A stretch of DNA of 64,000 nucleotides, taken from NCBI GenBank assembly GCA_016709765.1, contig JADJMD010000012.1, positions 682,001 through 746,000 on the forward strand, read 5' to 3'. The notes beneath the pieces were generated by a model. It made no database searches. It was not told the DNA's origin and was given only the letters and a program-made list of their open reading frames with translations. The stretch comes from Ignavibacteriales bacterium. GTDB taxonomy: Bacteria; Bacteroidota; Ignavibacteria; Ignavibacteriales; Ignavibacteriaceae. Position 1 is the stretch's first letter. Each line of letters starts with the position of its first letter. Shown piece after piece: positions 45,325-54,599 of the stretch. The position numbers and the translations under genes are program-made.

Positions 45325-47164
45325 TTACTTCAGCAACATCATTTTCTTTGTTTGAATAAAATCTCCAGCTTGGAGTTTATAAATATATGTTCCGCTTGCC
45401 AGTCTTGAGGCATCAAATTTTACTTCATATCTGCCCGCAGCTTTTTGTTCATTAAAAATCAGCTTTGCAACCTCGGTCCCAAGTATGTCATATACCTTTA
45501 AACTTACATTAGCATTGTTAGGAATGCTAAAATAGATTTTTGTACTTGGGTTAAATGGGTTTGGATAGTTTTGTTCAAGTATATCTTTAGTGGGAATTGG
45601 ATTTGGATCAGGATCTACATCCACAACATTTGTGGTGTCGCCATAAAGAATACCATTTATAACACAGCCTTTAAGTATGCTCTCACTTCCCCCAAATTCA
45701 TTAAAATAGGTTCTTGATAATCCAAATCCTTTTACTAATGTGTGAAAACAACTACAAGGTAAATTTTCCGAATACATTCTCTCATATGTATCAATGCCTA
45801 AATAATTAGTTGGGTACTCCTCTTCAAGAGTATAAAAAGGGTTTTCCGGATAAGTTGGATGAAAAATTGCATCACCAACTTCGGCATTTAAGTTATGAAA
45901 GATATATTCACCATTTAGTTCTTCCCAGTAGCGATAAATAAAACCGGTTAAAGAGTCCACACGTAAAAACATTTTAGAAGGAAAAACCAGTAATTGATAT
46001 CATTTTCATTAACAACAAAATACTTTTTATTATTTATCAAAGTATCTTTAACTATTTCCATATAGCTAGTACCCGCAAATTAATAATCGACTCCTCCCCA
46101 GTATTCATACCAGATTGATCATAAGCCCAATGTTTACCACTGGCAAAAGGATACCATCCAAATTCTTCTCTAGAAAATGGAAGTGATTTAATAATTATAA
46201 TCGAATCAACAGTAATTTTAAATATTCTGTTCTAGAGGCAGCATAAATAATCTCAGAGTTTGGTTTTTTGTATATACCAATTAATTTACTTGGTAATGCT
46301 TTGTATTCTGTAAAAGTATATCCGTTGTTAAGTGATTTATAAATTCTTCTTCCATCGGCTAAGTAAACAACTCCCGATTGTGTTGAATCGATTGCAATAT
46401 AGATTTTATTTTGGCTGTAAAATGTTTTTGTCCATGTAAAAAAACTACCCTTATTGTTTGAAACATTGAACGAATAGCCGCCATAAGTTTTGTTAACTCT
46501 ATAAACATGGAACTGATTGACATCGTATAATAACTTTGAATATTGATCAAAGATAACTAGTGCTGTATCTGATAATTCTCCATTCCTGCAAAAATTACTA
46601 TTTTCATCAAATCCAAACATTACTTCATCATCAAAATCTGCTAATGCAATCGGGATAAAGTTCACAACAGCAGGAATTGAATCTAATGGAAAAGTGTAAC
46701 CTCCATCCCAGCTTCTTATTTCTCCACCACCATCAAAGACAAAGACTTTTAATGGATTTTGCTTTGAAATATCAATTCTATAAAAAGGACTGATAAAATC
46801 CAAAAACTAAAGAATCAATTCTCGCAATATATGATCCATAATCAACATAAATTAGATCCCCAACATTTATAAAGTTTGAAGTATCACCAGGGAAAAACTC
46901 AAAATCTGCAACTGATTTAATATCAGCACCAACGGGATAGATAATTGAATGCGCATCAATTATCTGTTTTTCATAACTGCTCTGAACATTAAACTTATAA
47001 ACAGGATTGTATATATATTGATCAGAACCAAATCTATATAATAAAATAGTTTGTGCATCAGGGCTTTCAATTCCATCTAAGGAATGAAATTGTTGCGGAA
47101 ATATGGAAGTGATTAAACTAATAACTAAAAGAACTTGAACTAACTTTCTCATAAAACCTCCCAA
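45325..47164 (-). pseudogene. Secreted BNR-repeat-like T9SS protein broken by four frameshifts
   Basis: Three open frames (45325-45972, 46195-46803, 46778-47164) are pieces of one protein of about 610 residues. The start has a signal peptide (LVQVLLVISLITSIFPQ), the middle has BNR-like segments (GEIRSWDGGYTFPLD, RIYKSLNNGYTFTEY), and the end is a type A sorting domain (QNYPNPFNPSTKIYFSIP ... KKMMLLK). The frame is restored by removing one base at the A5 run 46802-46806 and adding one at 46216-46219, 46077-46079 and 45982-45986; the joined readings (for example SLVLDFISPFYRIDIS, EYLKITVDSIIIIKS, INYWFFPSKMFLRVD) are sensible. Either decay or assembly errors. Confidence 0.82.
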
Positions 47165-47217
47165 AAGAGTCTTTTAAACTTAAGAAATGGTTTAATAGAA
47201 AGGAAAGAAGTAACAGA

Positions 47218-47946
47218 CTAAATATTTCTTTGTCTTAGTATTTCGAAAAGGAGTACACCAGTTGCAACAGAAACATTAAGTGATTGGATTTTCCCTTTCA
47301 TCGGAATGCGGACAAGATGATCACATTTATCTGCAGTAAGTTTTCTAATTCCTTTTTCTTCATTTCCAACAATTACAGCAATAGGAATTTTATAATCAAC
47401 TTTAGTGTAATCTTTAGCACCTTCAAGATAAGAGCCAACAATCCAGAATCCCTTTTTCTTTAGTTCATCGATTGTTTGCGCAAGATTATTTATTAGTGTA
47501 ATCTTAACATGTTCGCTTGCACCAGCAGATGTTTTAACAACTGTTTCATTTATCGGAGCCGAATTGTTTTTTGTAATTATAATACCGTCAACACCGCTGC
47601 AGTCCGCACTGCGCAAAATTGCACCAACATTGTGTGTATCCTGTATCGAATCTAATATTAATAGAAGCGGGTAGGCAGCTTTTTTTGATTCATTAATAAT
47701 CTCGTAAAGATCATAATATTTTTGTTCGGATTTTGATGCCGCAACACCTTGTGCGATTTTACTTTGTGTTATCTGTCTGAATTTTTCAAACGGAACCTGG
47801 TTTACTTTTATTCCTTTTTTCTTAGCAGAAACTCGAATCGCTTCGATTATTCCGCCTTCCTGCCCGAATAAAATAAAAACTTGCGAAACTTCTTCATCAG
47901 AATTAAGTGCTTCTAAAACCGGTTTTCTTCCAATTATCAGACTCAC
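47218..47946 (-). CDS. rlmB: 23S rRNA (guanosine2251-2'-O)-methyltransferase
   Basis: A 242-aa SpoU-family enzyme with the RlmB N-terminal substrate-binding domain (MSLIIGRKPVLEALNSDEEV) and the knotted domain: LLLILDSIQDTHNVGAILRSADC (motif 1), IPIAVIVGNEEKGIRKLTAD (motif 2) and LVRIPMKGKIQSLNVSVATG (motif 3). Length is normal. Its ATG overlaps the stop of the preceding unknown gene by four bases, which in turn overlaps hisS. Confidence 0.94.
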   Translation of the reverse strand: MSLIIGRKPVLEALNSDEEVSQVFILFGQEGGIIEAIRVSAKKKGIKVNQVPFEKFRQITQSKIAQGVAASKSEQKYYDLYEIINESKKAAYPLLLILDSIQDTHNVGAILRSADCSGVDGIIITKNNSAPINETVVKTSAGASEHVKITLINNLAQTIDELKKKGFWIVGSYLEGAKDYTKVDYKIPIAVIVGNEEKGIRKLTADKCDHLVRIPMKGKIQSLNVSVATGVLLFEILRQRNI

Positions 47947-48467
47947 TTGCTGTATTCCTTTGAGTATGTGAATTTATCTTTATCAACTTCGAAAGTGCAG
48001 AATTTACTATTATTCTTTTTATCGGGAAGAAATTCTTTTATAATCAAAATCTCTTTTTTGAAAATATTAAAATCTACAATTGCGCTGTTAATACTTCCGT
48101 CCTGTTTAATAATATTAATTGTAAACTCACCAAACAAATCTTCAAAATCAATTTCTACATTTGCTGGTTGAACTTTTGCCATATAATCGTTCAATGCAGT
48201 TAAGCCAAGTAAACTAATATCAATTACTTTTTTTTCTTTGCGAGCTTGTGCAGTGATTTTATAATTGAGAAATGAGAATATCTTTAATGTTTCGAACTTA
48301 AATCTGTATTGTTGTTTTCCCTTTACACCATCTTTATGAAAATAAATTTTACAGTTAAACTCAATTTCGGTTTTCTTTTTTGCGGGAGTAGCTTTTTTAA
48401 GTTTGTCTATATTCTTTTCCCGTGCTTTGGGAATTTGTGGAACTTCTTTTGGTTTTTTTAGAGCCAT
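47943..48467 (-). CDS. Unknown 174-aa basic protein between hisS and rlmB
   Basis: I do not recognise a family. The first 30 residues are Lys/Pro-rich and likely disordered; the rest appears as a beta-rich domain (EFNCKIYFHKDGVKGKQQYR, EIDFEDLFGEFTINIIKQDG, CTFEVDKDKFTYSKEY). No signal peptide or membrane segment. It overlaps hisS by one base (TAATG) and rlmB by four bases, so it is translated with genes for translation and rRNA modification; a role in RNA binding is only an inference from basicity. Confidence 0.72.
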   Translation of the reverse strand: MALKKPKEVPQIPKAREKNIDKLKKATPAKKKTEIEFNCKIYFHKDGVKGKQQYRFKFETLKIFSFLNYKITAQARKEKKVIDISLLGLTALNDYMAKVQPANVEIDFEDLFGEFTINIIKQDGSINSAIVDFNIFKKEILIIKEFLPDKKNNSKFCTFEVDKDKFTYSKEYSK

Positions 48468-49726
48468 TAACTTTTAAGTAATGATTTTAGTTTATCAAGG
48501 TCATCAATTTTAATTAATTGTTGTTCACCATTAGAAAGATTTTTAACATTTAATTCGCCGCGTTTGTATTCATCACCGCCAACAAAAACAACGAACTTTG
48601 CATTGAATTTATTTGCTTCTCGCATTTGCGCTTTAACACTTCTGTTTAAATAATCGTAATCACAGCTAAATTTTTCTCTTCGTAAGTTTGAGGCGATGTT
48701 TGCGACTTCAAGATCAAGTTCTGCATCAATTCTTATTAAATAAACATCAATAGAGTCATTTTGTAAATTTAATGCTTTTTCATTTTCACAAGCTAAAAGA
48801 ATTCTTTCCATTCCTGCTGCAAAACCCACGCCGGGAGTTGCTTTGCCGCCAAGTTCTTCAACTAGTAGGTCGTATCTTCCGCCGCCGCATAAAGCACTTT
48901 GCGAACCAACACTTCCGCTAACAATTTCGAAAGTAGTTTTTGTGTAATAATCTAATCCGCGTACAAGTGCTGGATCAATTTCAAATAAAATTCCAACTTT
49001 AGCAAGATATTTTTTTACGACATCAAAATCATTTTTACTCTGTTCGTCAAGATAATCGATTAATAAAGGTGCATCTTTCATAATCTGCTGATCAACTTCA
49101 ATCTTGCTGTCGAATATTCTTAAAATGTTCGTCTCAAATCTTTTTCTGCTCTCTTCTGATAACTTATCTTTTTTATCTTTTAAATAATCACGCAAAACAT
49201 TTTTATAATTTTCTCTTACTTCAGGAATTCCAAGCGAATTAATTTTTACAATTAAATTTTTTAATCCAAGATTTTTTAAGATATGATATGCAACCTGGAT
49301 CATTTCAGCATCAAGTAACGGTGACGTACTTCCCAATGCTTCAGCGCCAAACTGATGAAATTGTCTAAGTCTTCCAGCTTGTGGTCTTTCCTGTCTGAAC
49401 ATCGGACCGATATAATACAATTTATTTAAAGATTGCTGAGCACCTAGCGATTGCTCGACAAATGATCTTACAACTCCCGCAGTATTTTCCGGACGTAAAG
49501 TTATACTTGTCTCACTTCTATCTTTAAAAGTGTACATCTCTTTGCTAACAATATCAGTTTCTTCCCCGATTCCGCGAGCAAACAATGCAGTCTCTTCAAA
49601 TATTGGAGTGCGAATTTCTTTATAGTTAAATAATTGAAATGTATCCCTAAGTAGCTTTTCAAGATATTGCCATTTTACAATATCAGAAGGTAAAATATCT
49701 TTTGTTCCGGTTATTGCTTTAATCAT
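48467..49726 (-). CDS. hisS: Histidyl-tRNA synthetase
   Basis: A 419-aa class II synthetase. Motif 1 region starts IRTPIFEETALFARGIGEET, motif 2 is FRQERPQAGRLRQFHQFGAE, and the histidine-specific VRGLDYYTKTTFEIVSG and motif 3 GVGFAAGMERILLA are complete. The C-terminal anticodon-binding domain is present. It heads a small overlapping unit with an unknown gene and rlmB. Fifteen bases upstream begins a palindromic repeat. Confidence 0.97.
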   Translation of the reverse strand: MIKAITGTKDILPSDIVKWQYLEKLLRDTFQLFNYKEIRTPIFEETALFARGIGEETDIVSKEMYTFKDRSETSITLRPENTAGVVRSFVEQSLGAQQSLNKLYYIGPMFRQERPQAGRLRQFHQFGAEALGSTSPLLDAEMIQVAYHILKNLGLKNLIVKINSLGIPEVRENYKNVLRDYLKDKKDKLSEESRKRFETNILRIFDSKIEVDQQIMKDAPLLIDYLDEQSKNDFDVVKKYLAKVGILFEIDPALVRGLDYYTKTTFEIVSGSVGSQSALCGGGRYDLLVEELGGKATPGVGFAAGMERILLACENEKALNLQNDSIDVYLIRIDAELDLEVANIASNLRREKFSCDYDYLNRSVKAQMREANKFNAKFVVFVGGDEYKRGELNVKNLSNGEQQLIKIDDLDKLKSLLKS

Positions 49727-49743
49727 AGATGTTTTAAATGTTT

Positions 49744-49822
49744 GTCACACTGAGCGAAGTCGAAGTGTGATGGATTTAATAATTAATAGGAAAGTTCATC
49801 CTTCCTCTTCGCTCAGGATGAC
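49744..49822. repeat. CACACTGAGCGAAG-type palindromic repeat
   Basis: TGAGCGAAG (49751-49759) is matched by CTTCGCTCA (49807-49815), and an inner CACACT/AGTGTG pair forms a second stem. It lies in the gap upstream of hisS. The element is a typical dispersed repeat of Bacteroidota-like genomes. Confidence 0.8.
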
Positions 49823-49829
49823 AACGGAA

Positions 49830-50300
49830 CTATAATTCTAAAAAGTGTTCTTCTTCTTCACCGAATAGCTTAACAATTTCATCGGCATTATTGGCTTCCA
49901 GTAGCCTATGTCTAAAATCATCTTTATTCATCAAGCGTGAGATTCTGCTTAATAATTTTATGTGCGTGCTTATCAAATTATCCTTGCCAACAAGCAGAAA
50001 AATTAGTCGAACAGGATTACCATCAAGTGCATCATAATCAATTCCATCTTTAATTTTTCCAAAAGCACCAATTATTTCCTTAACAGCATTTGTTTTGCCA
50101 TGTGGAATCGCAAATCCTTTTCCAACTCCTGTTGACATAACTTTTTCACGATCAAGTACAGCGGATCTTACTTTTTCAATATCTTCTACACGGGGATCAT
50201 TTTTAAACAGATCAATCAGCTCATTAATAATCTCTTCTTTTGATTCACCCTGTAAATCAGAAATAATAAATTCTGGTTTTAATAGTTCACTTACTTTCAT
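49830..50300 (-). CDS. PTS fructose-type IIA domain protein (PtsN-like)
   Basis: A 156-aa stand-alone EIIA of the fructose/nitrogen type. The phosphorylated histidine is 67 in GKGFAIPHGKTNAVKEIIGA, with VRLIFLLVGKDNLISTHIKLL matching the second conserved block. Stand-alone proteins of this kind mostly have regulatory rather than transport roles. No EI or HPr gene is in the window. Confidence 0.9.
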   Translation of the reverse strand: MKVSELLKPEFIISDLQGESKEEIINELIDLFKNDPRVEDIEKVRSAVLDREKVMSTGVGKGFAIPHGKTNAVKEIIGAFGKIKDGIDYDALDGNPVRLIFLLVGKDNLISTHIKLLSRISRLMNKDDFRHRLLEANNADEIVKLFGEEEEHFLEL

Positions 50301-50412
50301 TTAAACTCGAATTGAATTAATAAGGTTATCAAATAATACGTTTTATCTAAAAGGCAATTTACCAATGGAATGATAGTTTTACAATGAGAAGTGCAAATGA
50401 AGTATAAAATAA

Positions 50413-50898
50413 TTAGTTCATCATTGCTGTTAATCGAACGAAAGCATTCTTTGCAAGCTCATAATTTGGATTTTGCTTCAAAGATTCTGCATAAGAATTA
50501 AGCGCCGAATACCAATCGCCGCGTTTTTCATAAATTCTCCCAAGATTGTAATATGGAAAATGACGCGGCTCATAATCCGGTGCTTCAATAGCTTTTTCTA
50601 ACCAATATATTGCTTCATCAAATTGTTCGAGGTTTATAAGATAAGATCCAATATCATTGTATGGATTTCCAAAATTTGGATCTAGATCGATTGCTATTTT
50701 ACATTCGTCAATTGCCTCTTCAAACTTGCCATTTAGACTGAATGCCCATCCTAAAAAAGTATGCGCTTTAGGCGTAGGATAGTAATCAATTGATTTTTTG
50801 TAAGCATCAATCGCCTCTTTAATATTGCCAATCATATGAAGCTGATAGGCTTTATTAAAATACTCAACAGCTAATTCTATTTTATCTTTATCGACCAT
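50413..50898 (-). CDS. Tetratricopeptide repeat protein
   Basis: A 161-aa cytosolic protein with about four TPR units, for example YFNKAYQLHMIGNIKEAIDA, HTFLGWAFSLNGKFEEAIDE, PYNDIGSYLINLEQFDEAIY and YYNLGRIYEKRGDWYSALNS. It is a protein-interaction scaffold; partner unknown. Divergent from folE, 212 bp away. Confidence 0.88.
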   Translation of the reverse strand: MVDKDKIELAVEYFNKAYQLHMIGNIKEAIDAYKKSIDYYPTPKAHTFLGWAFSLNGKFEEAIDECKIAIDLDPNFGNPYNDIGSYLINLEQFDEAIYWLEKAIEAPDYEPRHFPYYNLGRIYEKRGDWYSALNSYAESLKQNPNYELAKNAFVRLTAMMN

Positions 50899-51110
50899 TT
50901 TATTTCATTACTCTTTTTGAACTTTTTGCATAAATAAACAATTCATACCAAAAATTCAATTTTGAAATTTAGTGCGTGATTATAATCATAAAATCGTTTC
51001 TTTATTATCGAGTTTTTACTGAAATATTTTACCCCAAAAATAATTTGCCTGAATGGAACCATTTGTTTGTCTTTTTAGTTTTTATTGATGTAATAATTAA
51101 AAGGAAAATC

Positions 51111-51788
51111 ATGAAAGAAGGTCCGGTAAGATTAGCGGAATTTGAAAATGATGATAACAATCATTTTTTAAGTTCGATTGAGACTCCAATTCGTAGTGAT
51201 GCTTTTGAAATAGATGATGAATTAAAGATTGAGTTAATTGAGAAAAAGTTTAAAGAAATTATGGAAGTTCTTGGACTAGATTTGACAGATGATAGTTTGA
51301 AAGACACACCAAAAAGAGTTGCAAAGATGTACGTTAAAGAAACTTTCAGCGGATTAAATCCCAAAAATAAACCAAGCGTTACATTATTTGATAACAAATA
51401 TAAATTCACAGAAATGTTGGTTGAAAAACATATTTCTGTTTACTCTTACTGCGAACACCACTTTGTTCCGATAATTGGCAAAGCACATGTTGCATATTTT
51501 TCCAGCGGTAAAGTTGTTGGCTTATCAAAGATAAATAGAACCGTCCAGTACTTCGCTAAACGTCCGCAAGTGCAGGAAAGATTAACTGTTCAAATTGCTA
51601 ACGAATTGAAGGATATGCTTAAAACTGAAGATGTTGCTGTAGTAATAGAAGCTGATCATTTATGTGTTGCCTCACGCGGTGTGCAGGATGTTAACAGTTC
51701 AACAATTTCCTCTAGTTATCACGGTAAATTTTTAAATCACCATGTACGCGAAGAATTTTTAAGATATGTTTATGACGGGAAAAGATAA
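51111..51788 (+). CDS. folE: GTP cyclohydrolase I
   Basis: A 225-aa type I enzyme from the ATG at 51111, which has an AAGGAAAA site; a longer frame to 50976 has no such signal and a hydrophobic, atypical start. It makes dihydroneopterin triphosphate for folate. The zinc ligands are in YCEHHFVPIIGKAHVAYF (Cys and His) and in CVASRGVQDVNSSTISS. VVGLSKINRTVQYFAKRPQVQERL is the family block. No other folate gene is adjacent. A palindromic repeat follows its stop. Confidence 0.95.
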   Translation: MKEGPVRLAEFENDDNNHFLSSIETPIRSDAFEIDDELKIELIEKKFKEIMEVLGLDLTDDSLKDTPKRVAKMYVKETFSGLNPKNKPSVTLFDNKYKFTEMLVEKHISVYSYCEHHFVPIIGKAHVAYFSSGKVVGLSKINRTVQYFAKRPQVQERLTVQIANELKDMLKTEDVAVVIEADHLCVASRGVQDVNSSTISSSYHGKFLNHHVREEFLRYVYDGKR

Positions 51789-51806
51789 TAAAATAAAATT
51801 ATAAGT

Positions 51807-51880
51807 CTCACACTGAGCGCAGCTGAAGGGTGACGAATGATTAATGAAAAGTCATCCTTCCACTTCGCTAAGGATGACTT
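51807..51880. repeat. CACACTGAGCGCAG-type palindromic repeat
   Basis: CTCACACTGAGCGCAGCTGAAG near 51808-51829 with the opposing GTCATCCTTCCACTTCGCTA arm around 51851-51870 and a closing AAGGATGAC. Same family as the element at 49744 with different lateral arms. Sits 20 bases after folE and ahead of the YHS gene. Confidence 0.7.
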
Positions 51881-51900
51881 TTGTTAATTAAAGCAATGCC

Positions 51901-52245
51901 CTATTTCCTACCAACAAACTTCTTTCCATCTTCACTTAAATTCTTTGCATAAATTTCAGGATTCTTTGCAAATTTTGTATCGCAACCGGGGCAACAGAAT
52001 GCGTAGACTTTTCCATTGTACTCAACTGTTGGAGAATCTGCTTCAACTTCATTTCCTTTTACGGGACAGACTTTATTCCATGGATCTTTAGAAACCATTT
52101 CTTTATTGTCATCAAGTTTTTGAACTTTATCTACTTCCACTTTTTGATGTGGATCTTTTAATTTTTTTTCTGTTTTTTCTTGTGCGAAACTTACTAAGCT
52201 AACACAAAATACAACTGCAAAAACGAACATGAATTGTTTTAACAT
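51901..52245 (-). CDS. Exported YHS-domain metal-binding protein
   Basis: A 114-aa exported protein (signal peptide FMFVFAVVFCVSLVSFAQ). The YHS domain starts at NKVCPVKGNEVEADSPTVEY, with YAFCCPGCDTKFAKNPEIYA, so Cys in CPV and CCPGC sequences are placed to bind copper, iron or zinc. It is the last gene of a likely unit with a TonB-dependent receptor and a HYC_CC_PP protein. Role in metal delivery is inferred from domain and context. Confidence 0.85.
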   Translation of the reverse strand: MLKQFMFVFAVVFCVSLVSFAQEKTEKKLKDPHQKVEVDKVQKLDDNKEMVSKDPWNKVCPVKGNEVEADSPTVEYNGKVYAFCCPGCDTKFAKNPEIYAKNLSEDGKKFVGRK

Positions 52246-52263
52246 TTTTTATCTCCTTTTTAT

Positions 52264-54471
52264 TTAAAGAACACTTAATCTTAATCCAAAATAAAATTTA
52301 GCTCCATCTATAGGACCCCAAATCATTGATGCATCAAAATAATTTCCAAAAGGGTCATTTGATGCAATGATAGGATTTGATTGCTTATAGTTAGTTAAAT
52401 TTTCTACTCCAAGATATAAATCCACAATATCAATCTTTTTTGTTATCTGAGCATTTACAATTAAGTAAGCGGGAAACGTTTCTTGTCTTTGATACTGAAC
52501 AGGATTTTGCTTTGTACTTGGAATTCTTCCATCACCATTTAATAAAAACGATGAATCAAACACCCAACTATTTTCTTTTGCTGCATATGATAAAGTTAGT
52601 AAACCTTTGTATTTACTTGATAACGGTTTAATTAAAAGTTCATTTCCGTAATTTGATTTTACATCAGTGTATCTGAAAGCAGCAGAAACATCAAATCTAT
52701 CAATTGGCTGATAAGCTAGTTCGATCTGATAATTATTGGAATAAGATTTTCCATTTAAATCATAAAATCTTACTTGTCTAATATCAGAATCAACATCAAC
52801 CAAAGTTTGCTTTAGAAAATCAGTTCTGTAAAATTCTGCAGTAACTCTTAATTCACGATCATTAATAGAAATATATCTCGTAAGATTCAATCCATAATTC
52901 CAAGCTTCTTCGTATGATGGAATATTAACGATAATAAACTCACGTGAACTTGCCAGATAATTTAAATTTTCCGCAAAAAGATTTACTGATCTAAATCCTT
53001 TTCCGGCAGAAGCTCTTAGAATTGTGTTCTCGTCTATATTATATTTTACGTGCAATCTTGGAGTAAAGAAAGTTCCATAAAGATTGTGGAAATCAAATCT
53101 GATTCCCGGAACAATAGAAACTATATTTGATGGTGCAAAAGTATATTCCGCAAAAACTCCCGGTCGAGATTCATTTCGAGTATAATTTAATCCATCAAAT
53201 GATTCTCTATAATTATCGTAAGCAAAACTTCCGCCCATAGTAACTGAATGAATATCATCAGCACTTTTAGTTTCAAAAAGTAAATTAGCATAAAAAGATT
53301 TTTGGTTTCCATTGTATCGTCTTAATCCCAACAATGAATTTTGATCGTGCCATTGAGCATTTAAAATTAATCCGATACTTGAGTAAGCTTCATCATCAAA
53401 TACGTAACCATTTTTTGCAAACACTTCATATCTTTTAGTATCGATATTTATGTTGTATGGAGTTGTAGAATTATTTGAACTAAAATCAGAAACCTGTCCG
53501 CCTCTGCGTTCTTCATTTAAAAACTGCACACCCAATTGAGATTCATATCCTTTAAATGATTGATACTTCCATCTATTTATAAAATTAAACTGTTTAACAT
53601 TTGGCTGATCTCTGAATGAATCATTATTATCATCAATAGTTTTTAGATTAAAATCAGCGTGGGCAAGAATCATAGTGCTTAAGTTTTCATTTAAATGAGT
53701 AGCTGCGTTTGCGTTAAACTCAGTTTTATAATGTGAACTTTGAAAAGCATTAAAATAATATCGCTCAAGATCATCAGGTTTTTTGTACTCAAGATTTATT
53801 TGCCCTGTAATAGATTCATATCCATTAACAACCGAAGCTGCACCCTTGGAAACACTGATTGAAGTCATCCACGGACCAGGGATATAACCCAGCCCAAATG
53901 TTCCACCAATGCCTTTTAAAGTTGGAATATTTTCAAACAACATTTGATTATACAATCCTGGTAAACCCAGTAATTGAATTTGTTTTGCACCTGTCACCGC
54001 ATCCTGAAATTGCACATCAACAGATGCGTTAGTTGTAAAACTTTCTGAAAGATTACAACAAGCTGCCTTCAGTAGTTCTTTTGATGTTATCACCTCAGTA
54101 TTCTTTGCATCAAATTGATCAATAAATTTTGAAAGTGATGTGCCGGTTACTACAACTTCTTTGAGTTCTCTGTTTACAGCTAACACTATTTCTATACTGT
54201 CTTGATCAATTGGAATTTCCAGAGTATCCTGTTTGTACCCAATATAGCTTATAATAAGATGCAGGTGATCGGATTTAATTTTCATTAAATTAAAAACACC
54301 ATCTAAATTTGTTGTTGTGCCAATTTGTGTTCCTTCCCAAAAAACATTTGTCCCGATTAGAGGAACCTTTTCATTTTTATCATCAAGTTCATAAACAATT
54401 CCCTTTAAATTCTGTGCAATTCCCGCAAAGGAGAAAAGAAGAATAAAAAGAGAATAAATAATTAATTTCAT
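52264..54471 (-). CDS. TonB-dependent outer-membrane receptor
   Basis: A 735-aa receptor: signal peptide, N-terminal carboxypeptidase-like regulatory domain (FWEGTQIGTTTNLDGVFNLM), plug domain (DAVTGAKQIQLLGLPGLYNQ, GGTFGLGYIPGPWMTSISV) and a 22-strand barrel with the C-terminal FYFGLRLSVL. A CC pair in AACCNLSESF lies at the start of the plug and is typical of receptors found near HYC_CC_PP and copper-related genes in Bacteroidota. Substrate is inferred as a metal complex. Follows the HYC_CC_PP gene by 128 bp. Confidence 0.9.
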   Translation of the reverse strand: MKLIIYSLFILLFSFAGIAQNLKGIVYELDDKNEKVPLIGTNVFWEGTQIGTTTNLDGVFNLMKIKSDHLHLIISYIGYKQDTLEIPIDQDSIEIVLAVNRELKEVVVTGTSLSKFIDQFDAKNTEVITSKELLKAACCNLSESFTTNASVDVQFQDAVTGAKQIQLLGLPGLYNQMLFENIPTLKGIGGTFGLGYIPGPWMTSISVSKGAASVVNGYESITGQINLEYKKPDDLERYYFNAFQSSHYKTEFNANAATHLNENLSTMILAHADFNLKTIDDNNDSFRDQPNVKQFNFINRWKYQSFKGYESQLGVQFLNEERRGGQVSDFSSNNSTTPYNINIDTKRYEVFAKNGYVFDDEAYSSIGLILNAQWHDQNSLLGLRRYNGNQKSFYANLLFETKSADDIHSVTMGGSFAYDNYRESFDGLNYTRNESRPGVFAEYTFAPSNIVSIVPGIRFDFHNLYGTFFTPRLHVKYNIDENTILRASAGKGFRSVNLFAENLNYLASSREFIIVNIPSYEEAWNYGLNLTRYISINDRELRVTAEFYRTDFLKQTLVDVDSDIRQVRFYDLNGKSYSNNYQIELAYQPIDRFDVSAAFRYTDVKSNYGNELLIKPLSSKYKGLLTLSYAAKENSWVFDSSFLLNGDGRIPSTKQNPVQYQRQETFPAYLIVNAQITKKIDIVDLYLGVENLTNYKQSNPIIASNDPFGNYFDASMIWGPIDGAKFYFGLRLSVL

Positions 54472-54599
54472 TGTTATACCAATTTGTTAGAAATTATTTA
54501 ATATAAAGTCATTCAGATCGATTAATTGAGCAAAAGAGTCTGTTAAATTTTATAGATTGCTCTGGTTGTGTTATCGGAATGACAACCTTAGAAGAAGAA

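Noticed and set aside
50976..51110. N-terminal 45-residue extension of folE
   Set aside because: It has hydrophobic non-family sequence and no ribosome site, while the ATG at 51111 has AAGGAAAA and gives the normal length.
34440..51880. Repeats considered as a CRISPR array
   Set aside because: The copies are far apart, palindromic and not separated by equal unique spacers; no cas gene is present.
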